From positions 1-41,641 of the forward strand of contig JAJYCJ010000019.1 in the NCBI GenBank assembly GCA_021778515.1: a stretch of 41,641 nucleotides of DNA, given 5' to 3'. Within the stretch, counting starts at the first letter, position 1. Each line of letters starts with the position of its first letter. The notes under the pieces were generated by a model that saw nothing but the letters and a program-made list of their open reading frames with translations, made no database searches and was not told the origin of the DNA. The DNA is from Acidobacteriota bacterium. Lineage in GTDB: Bacteria > Acidobacteriota > UBA4820 > DSQY01. Position numbers and translations under genes: made by a program. Shown here in pieces: positions 40,692 to 41,641 of this stretch.

Positions 40692-41117
40692 ATGCGTGCA
40701 GCTTTCGGTCGTCCCGCCGTGATCATTCTTGCCGCGTTGGTTCTTGCCGCCGCCGCCTGGGCCGCTGGCCTCTCGCTGCCCCAGGACAGGGGCCCAGCCA
40801 CCCTGGATGTCTCCTCCTATCCTCCCAATATCCAGGCGGGCTACCGCCTCGTGGTCGCGAAGTGCGGGCAGTGCCACACCCTCGCCCGGGTCTTTAACAC
40901 CACGGCCTCTCCACAGTTCTGGGCCCACTACCTTGGGGGCCTGCAAAGCTCCGGCAAGACCACCCTGTCCAACGACGAAGCGGTCCAGGTCTACGACTTC
41001 CTCATCTACGACGAGATCCACCGGAAGGAGAAGAACCCGGCGGCCTTCGCCCCTCCGCTGACGGAGGATCAGTTGGATCGCTTGCGCGCGGCCGAGGGCG
41101 TGGGCAAGCGCCAGTAG
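40692..41117 (+). CDS. Secreted monohaem c-type cytochrome-like protein
   Basis: The 141-residue product has a signal peptide (VIILAALVLAAAAWAAGL) and a single haem-attachment motif CGQCH at about residues 58-62, followed by FWAHYLGGL and a helix-rich C-terminal half. A candidate distal Met is not obvious, which is unusual for class I cytochromes; the axial ligand may be His or another residue. It probably carries electrons in the periplasm. AGGAGGT precedes the ATG. It lies 58 bases upstream of the dienelactone hydrolase gene. Confidence 0.85.
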   Translation: MRAAFGRPAVIILAALVLAAAAWAAGLSLPQDRGPATLDVSSYPPNIQAGYRLVVAKCGQCHTLARVFNTTASPQFWAHYLGGLQSSGKTTLSNDEAVQVYDFLIYDEIHRKEKNPAAFAPPLTEDQLDRLRAAEGVGKRQ

Positions 41118-41175
41118 AGGTCCGGCCGCCGGCAATCTTCGCCCCGACCGCGTTGTTTTCAGGGCGGAGGTGATC

Positions 41176-41641
41176 ATGCGCATAGCTCTGTTCTTCGTGA
41201 TGCTGGTCCTGGGCGCAGCCCTGGGCACCCAGGCGACACTCCACACGCAAAAGCTCGACTACAAAGAGGGCGGCACCGTTCTCGAGGGCTACCTGGCGTA
41301 CGATGACGCCTTCACCGGAAGGCGGCCGGGGGTGCTCGTGGTCCACGAGTGGAAGGGCCTCTCGGATTACGAGATGAGGCGGGCCGACATGCTGGCGCGC
41401 CTCGGCTACGTCGCCCTGGCGGCGGACGTGTACGGCAAGGGCGTGCGCGCCAAGACCACCGAGGAGGCGGCGGCCCTGGCGGGGCGGTACAAGAAGGACC
41501 GCGCCCTCTTGCGGCGAAGAGTCATCGCCGGTCTTAAGGCGCTGAAGAAGGATCCCAGGGTGGATCCGGACCGCGTGGCGGCCATCGGATTCTGCTTCGG
41601 CGGCACCGCGGTGCTGGAGCTGGCCCGCAGCGGAGCGGACC
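41176..41641 (+). CDS. Dienelactone hydrolase family protein, truncated by the window end
   Basis: The first 155 codons are present. After a signal peptide (LFFVMLVLGAALGTQA) comes an alpha/beta-hydrolase of the dienelactone hydrolase type: PGVLVVHEWKGLSDYE, LGYVALAADVYGKG, and the nucleophile elbow IGFCFGGTA with Cys140 where most hydrolases have Ser. The catalytic Asp and His would lie beyond the window. GCGGAGGTGATC precedes the ATG. A secreted form acting on small lactones or esters is inferred; the substrate is unknown. Confidence 0.9.
   Translation, partial: MRIALFFVMLVLGAALGTQATLHTQKLDYKEGGTVLEGYLAYDDAFTGRRPGVLVVHEWKGLSDYEMRRADMLARLGYVALAADVYGKGVRAKTTEEAAALAGRYKKDRALLRRRVIAGLKALKKDPRVDPDRVAAIGFCFGGTAVLELARSGAD

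Overview
The window comes from a GC-rich bacterial chromosome, with strong G/C preference at third codon positions. Two S46 dipeptidyl-peptidases, an M19 dipeptidase, an S41 protease, the long form of urocanate hydratase and paralogous acyl-CoA ligases suggest a Gram-negative that lives on proteins, amino acids and fatty acids. The mixture recalls Acidobacteriota. No rRNA or universal marker gene is present, so this placement is an inference.

Layout. 1-4.8 kb: an S46 peptidase and a UPF0178 protein on the minus strand between inverted copies of a ~190-bp repeat, then a nitronate-monooxygenase-like flavoprotein. 5.2-7.2 kb: an exact sigma-54 type promoter, a ~740-nt leader holding two copies of a ~108-nt structured element, a 5-codon mini-ORF, and a secreted protein of unknown function closed by a strong terminator. 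7.3-11.7 kb: an OmpA-family protein, then a translationally coupled operon of type III polyketide synthase, FAD oxidoreductase and SAM methyltransferase. 11.7-16.9 kb: a gene remnant, a secreted seven-repeat RCC1 propeller, an unknown secreted protein, a 39-residue lysine-rich protein and an isoprenylcysteine-methyltransferase-like membrane enzyme.

16.9-24.2 kb is a mosaic accessory region. It holds dispersed hairpin repeats, a 132-bp tandem repeat, a 21-bp minisatellite, a truncated IS3 transposase and three direct copies of a ~95-bp repeat. The last of these copies touches the stop codon of an AT-richer gene for a retron-type reverse transcriptase fused to a trypsin-like protease, which is the most exciting element here. 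A candidate msr-msd RNA lies upstream of that gene. A second exact sigma-54 promoter sits just beyond, in front of a small ORF.

24.2-28.8 kb: small single-domain genes (two DHFR-fold proteins, two VOC proteins, one SRPBCC protein, one DGPF/YCII protein, one unknown), several separated by the dispersed repeats. 29-36 kb, minus strand: a membrane protein, M19 dipeptidase, a second S46 peptidase, a secreted protein and urocanate hydratase. S46 and M19 would act in sequence, releasing and then splitting dipeptides. 36.2-40.2 kb: tandem acyl-CoA ligase genes, each behind its own -35/-10 promoter with a 16-bp spacer, with a mosaic pattern of near-identity. 40.7 kb to the end: a c-type cytochrome and a truncated dienelactone hydrolase gene.

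Promoters, RNA elements and terminators were read by eye from motifs and base pairing. No folding, alignment or database search was run.
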